From a virus, in IMG/VR virus record IMGVR_UViG_3300050821_005171, positions 1 to 64,000 of that record: a stretch of 64,000 nt of DNA. One strand, 5' to 3'. The notes under the pieces were generated by a model. The model saw only the letters and a program-made list of their open reading frames with translations, had not been told where the DNA came from and made no database searches. Shown piece after piece: positions 63,018 through 64,000 of the stretch; the first letter of the stretch is position 1, and every line of letters begins with the position of its first letter. The position numbers and the translations under genes are program-made.

Positions 63018-63296
63018 CTACGGAGTATCGAAAAACGCACGCTTCACTGGACGCTGGGCCTTGGCCTTCTTGGCTTTCTTCTTCTTCGGTTTAGACGCCT
63101 TGGGTTGACCTGGAAAACCGACCAGTGGGCCTGTACTTGAAAGCATTTCTGGGACTCCGTTTGGATATTGTGGCTGGCCAAAATCTGAAGCTGTTCCGAA
63201 TAGCTGGCTGTAGGTCACTCGCGCGCCCAAGCTCGTGACCGCAAGTGCGTATCCAGGCAGTAACGGATTGCTCACGTAGCGTGGCTTACGGCTCAT
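63018..63296 (-). CDS. Small protein with RAFFDTP tail
   Basis: 92 residues. Its Lys-rich segment (KASKPKKKKAKKAKAQRPVK) is followed by the C-terminal RAFFDTP shared with the neighbour gene. Overlaps the upstream stop. Possibly a virion or DNA-binding protein; the shared tail suggests a common binding partner. Confidence 0.5.
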   Translation of the reverse strand: MSRKPRYVSNPLLPGYALAVTSLGARVTYSQLFGTASDFGQPQYPNGVPEMLSSTGPLVGFPGQPKASKPKKKKAKKAKAQRPVKRAFFDTP

Positions 63297-63681
63297 CAAA
63301 GAATGCCCTGTGTTTCTTGGGCTTGGGCTTCTTGTCGGCCAGTTCTCTCGGCATGGACGACACGGTTGAGGCTGGCTTCCAATTCGATCCTGGGCTAGTG
63401 CGCTGCACGGTCAGGTAGACGCTAAGAAGATCGCCTGATCGAATCGACATTTCGACGTTCATTCGAGACAGCATGAAGTCGCCGACCTTGTCGCCTCCCT
63501 GCTGGATGCTAACCGTGCGTCCAAACGCAGAATTAAGTTCGTGGGCACCGGCGGCCGTGCATTTTCCTTCAAGATCAATGGTTTGATCTGGATTCGTCGC
63601 TCCGCCCCTAAAAGTGACGCTGTCAATCTCCACCCAGATGCCGTCGATCGTTATCAATTGGCTCGGATGCGGCTGGCTCAC
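63286..63681 (-). CDS. Beta-rich protein with RAFFDEP tail
   Basis: 131 residues: TIDGIWVEIDSVTFRGGATNPDQTIDLEGKC and VGDFMLSRMNVEMSIRSGDLLSVYLTVQ, then KKPKPKKHRAFFDEP. The short end motif matches the next gene. ATGA overlap with the upstream gene. Not recognised. Confidence 0.5.
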   Translation of the reverse strand: MSQPHPSQLITIDGIWVEIDSVTFRGGATNPDQTIDLEGKCTAAGAHELNSAFGRTVSIQQGGDKVGDFMLSRMNVEMSIRSGDLLSVYLTVQRTSPGSNWKPASTVSSMPRELADKKPKPKKHRAFFDEP

Positions 63682-63989
63682 GACTCAACTCTCAGCGTCA
63701 GGTCAGGGAAGCCCTGGATGCTCAGGGTGACCATGTCGGCGGTCACAGACACCTTCTCCACTTCGCGCGTGATTAAATGCAAGATCGTGAGCATGGGGCG
63801 GCTGCCGTTGAATGCCAGCACGATCTGATCTCCGTTCATCTGAACGCTCATATCGAGCTGGCCCTGGCACTGGAGCGAGGCATACTTCATGTCCACGCCA
63901 CCCGGACTGAACAGGGCCTCCAGGAACTTGGTGGCCTTCCGGATCGTGTCCTGTATCTGGCTAAGCGGCGGGAGCCCCGGCAGTTGCAT
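63678..63989 (-). CDS. Small beta-rich protein
   Basis: 103 residues: KYASLQCQGQLDMSVQMNGDQIVLAFNGSRPMLTI and VTADMVTLSIQGFPDLTLRVE. First of the three-gene leftward set at the window edge, though more genes may lie beyond it. Not recognised. Confidence 0.5.
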   Translation of the reverse strand: MQLPGLPPLSQIQDTIRKATKFLEALFSPGGVDMKYASLQCQGQLDMSVQMNGDQIVLAFNGSRPMLTILHLITREVEKVSVTADMVTLSIQGFPDLTLRVES

Positions 63990-64000
63990 ATTTTGGCTTG

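Noticed and set aside
1-64000. CRISPR arrays, tRNA or rRNA genes, integrase or repressor genes
   Set aside because: No regularly spaced repeats, no cloverleaf T-arm or CCA end and no integrase or CI-like protein could be recognised in the window.

Overview
The window looks like the genome, or most of it, of a tailed double-stranded DNA phage with HK97-type head genes and siphovirus-like tail genes. Recognised virion genes are a terminase large subunit, a portal fused to a MuF domain, an XkdF-type prohead protease, a scaffold candidate, a major capsid protein, head-tail connector and neck proteins, a short tape measure and a huge repeat-built tail protein. I see no rRNA, tRNA, CRISPR array, integrase, repressor or chromosomal housekeeping gene. 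Several secreted proteins rich in Tyr/Ala/Pro/Gly or Cys/His (24.2, 32.1 and 33.9 kb) and the repeat style of the giant tail protein resemble proteins of Planctomycetes, so a planctomycete host (Gemmata-like) is my inference and is not proven.

Layout. (1) 0.1-3.1 kb, minus strand: HNH nuclease, a DNA-binding protein and an ERF recombinase, driven by a consensus promoter at 3.2 kb. (2) 3.2-24.1 kb, minus strand: read right to left this is one long morphogenesis operon with head completion, a glycosyltransferase, gp10-like neck protein, tail terminator, tail tube candidates, chaperone candidates, tape measure, tail-tip proteins and the 1884-residue repeat protein. It ends in a cassette of four more glycosyltransferases, a second GT-fold protein set, a methyltransferase and small proteins. 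(3) 24.2-42.0 kb, plus strand: an accessory island of about 40 genes. It holds holin/spanin-like membrane proteins, a membrane-anchored PAS protein, a papain-like protease, a class 3 lipase, a thioredoxin-fold protein, secreted low-complexity proteins, many small zinc-ribbon proteins and a class II glutamine amidotransferase. (4) 42.0-53.9 kb, minus strand: the head module from RHH regulator, DNA methyltransferase and portal down to the head-tail connector. (5) 54.2-64.0 kb: short blocks of alternating strand with terminase, a second HNH family, small early-type genes, CsrA, RusA and small operons.

How it works together. The island in (3) separates the head-tail connector from the head completion genes, which usually adjoin. 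Two recurring regulatory sequences appear to organise expression. One is a directional element with core GAAATNATTTC placed roughly 40-65 bases upstream of most of its target genes, on both strands (seven copies). The other is a promoter family carrying GTGCTNACAAYGTGC between or over the -35/-10 hexamers, several copies of which imply nearly leaderless mRNAs. Intrinsic terminators separate units at 20.8, 34.8, 36.7, 48.1 and 61.7 kb. Overlapping ATGA/TAATG/GTGA starts are used to choose many start codons.
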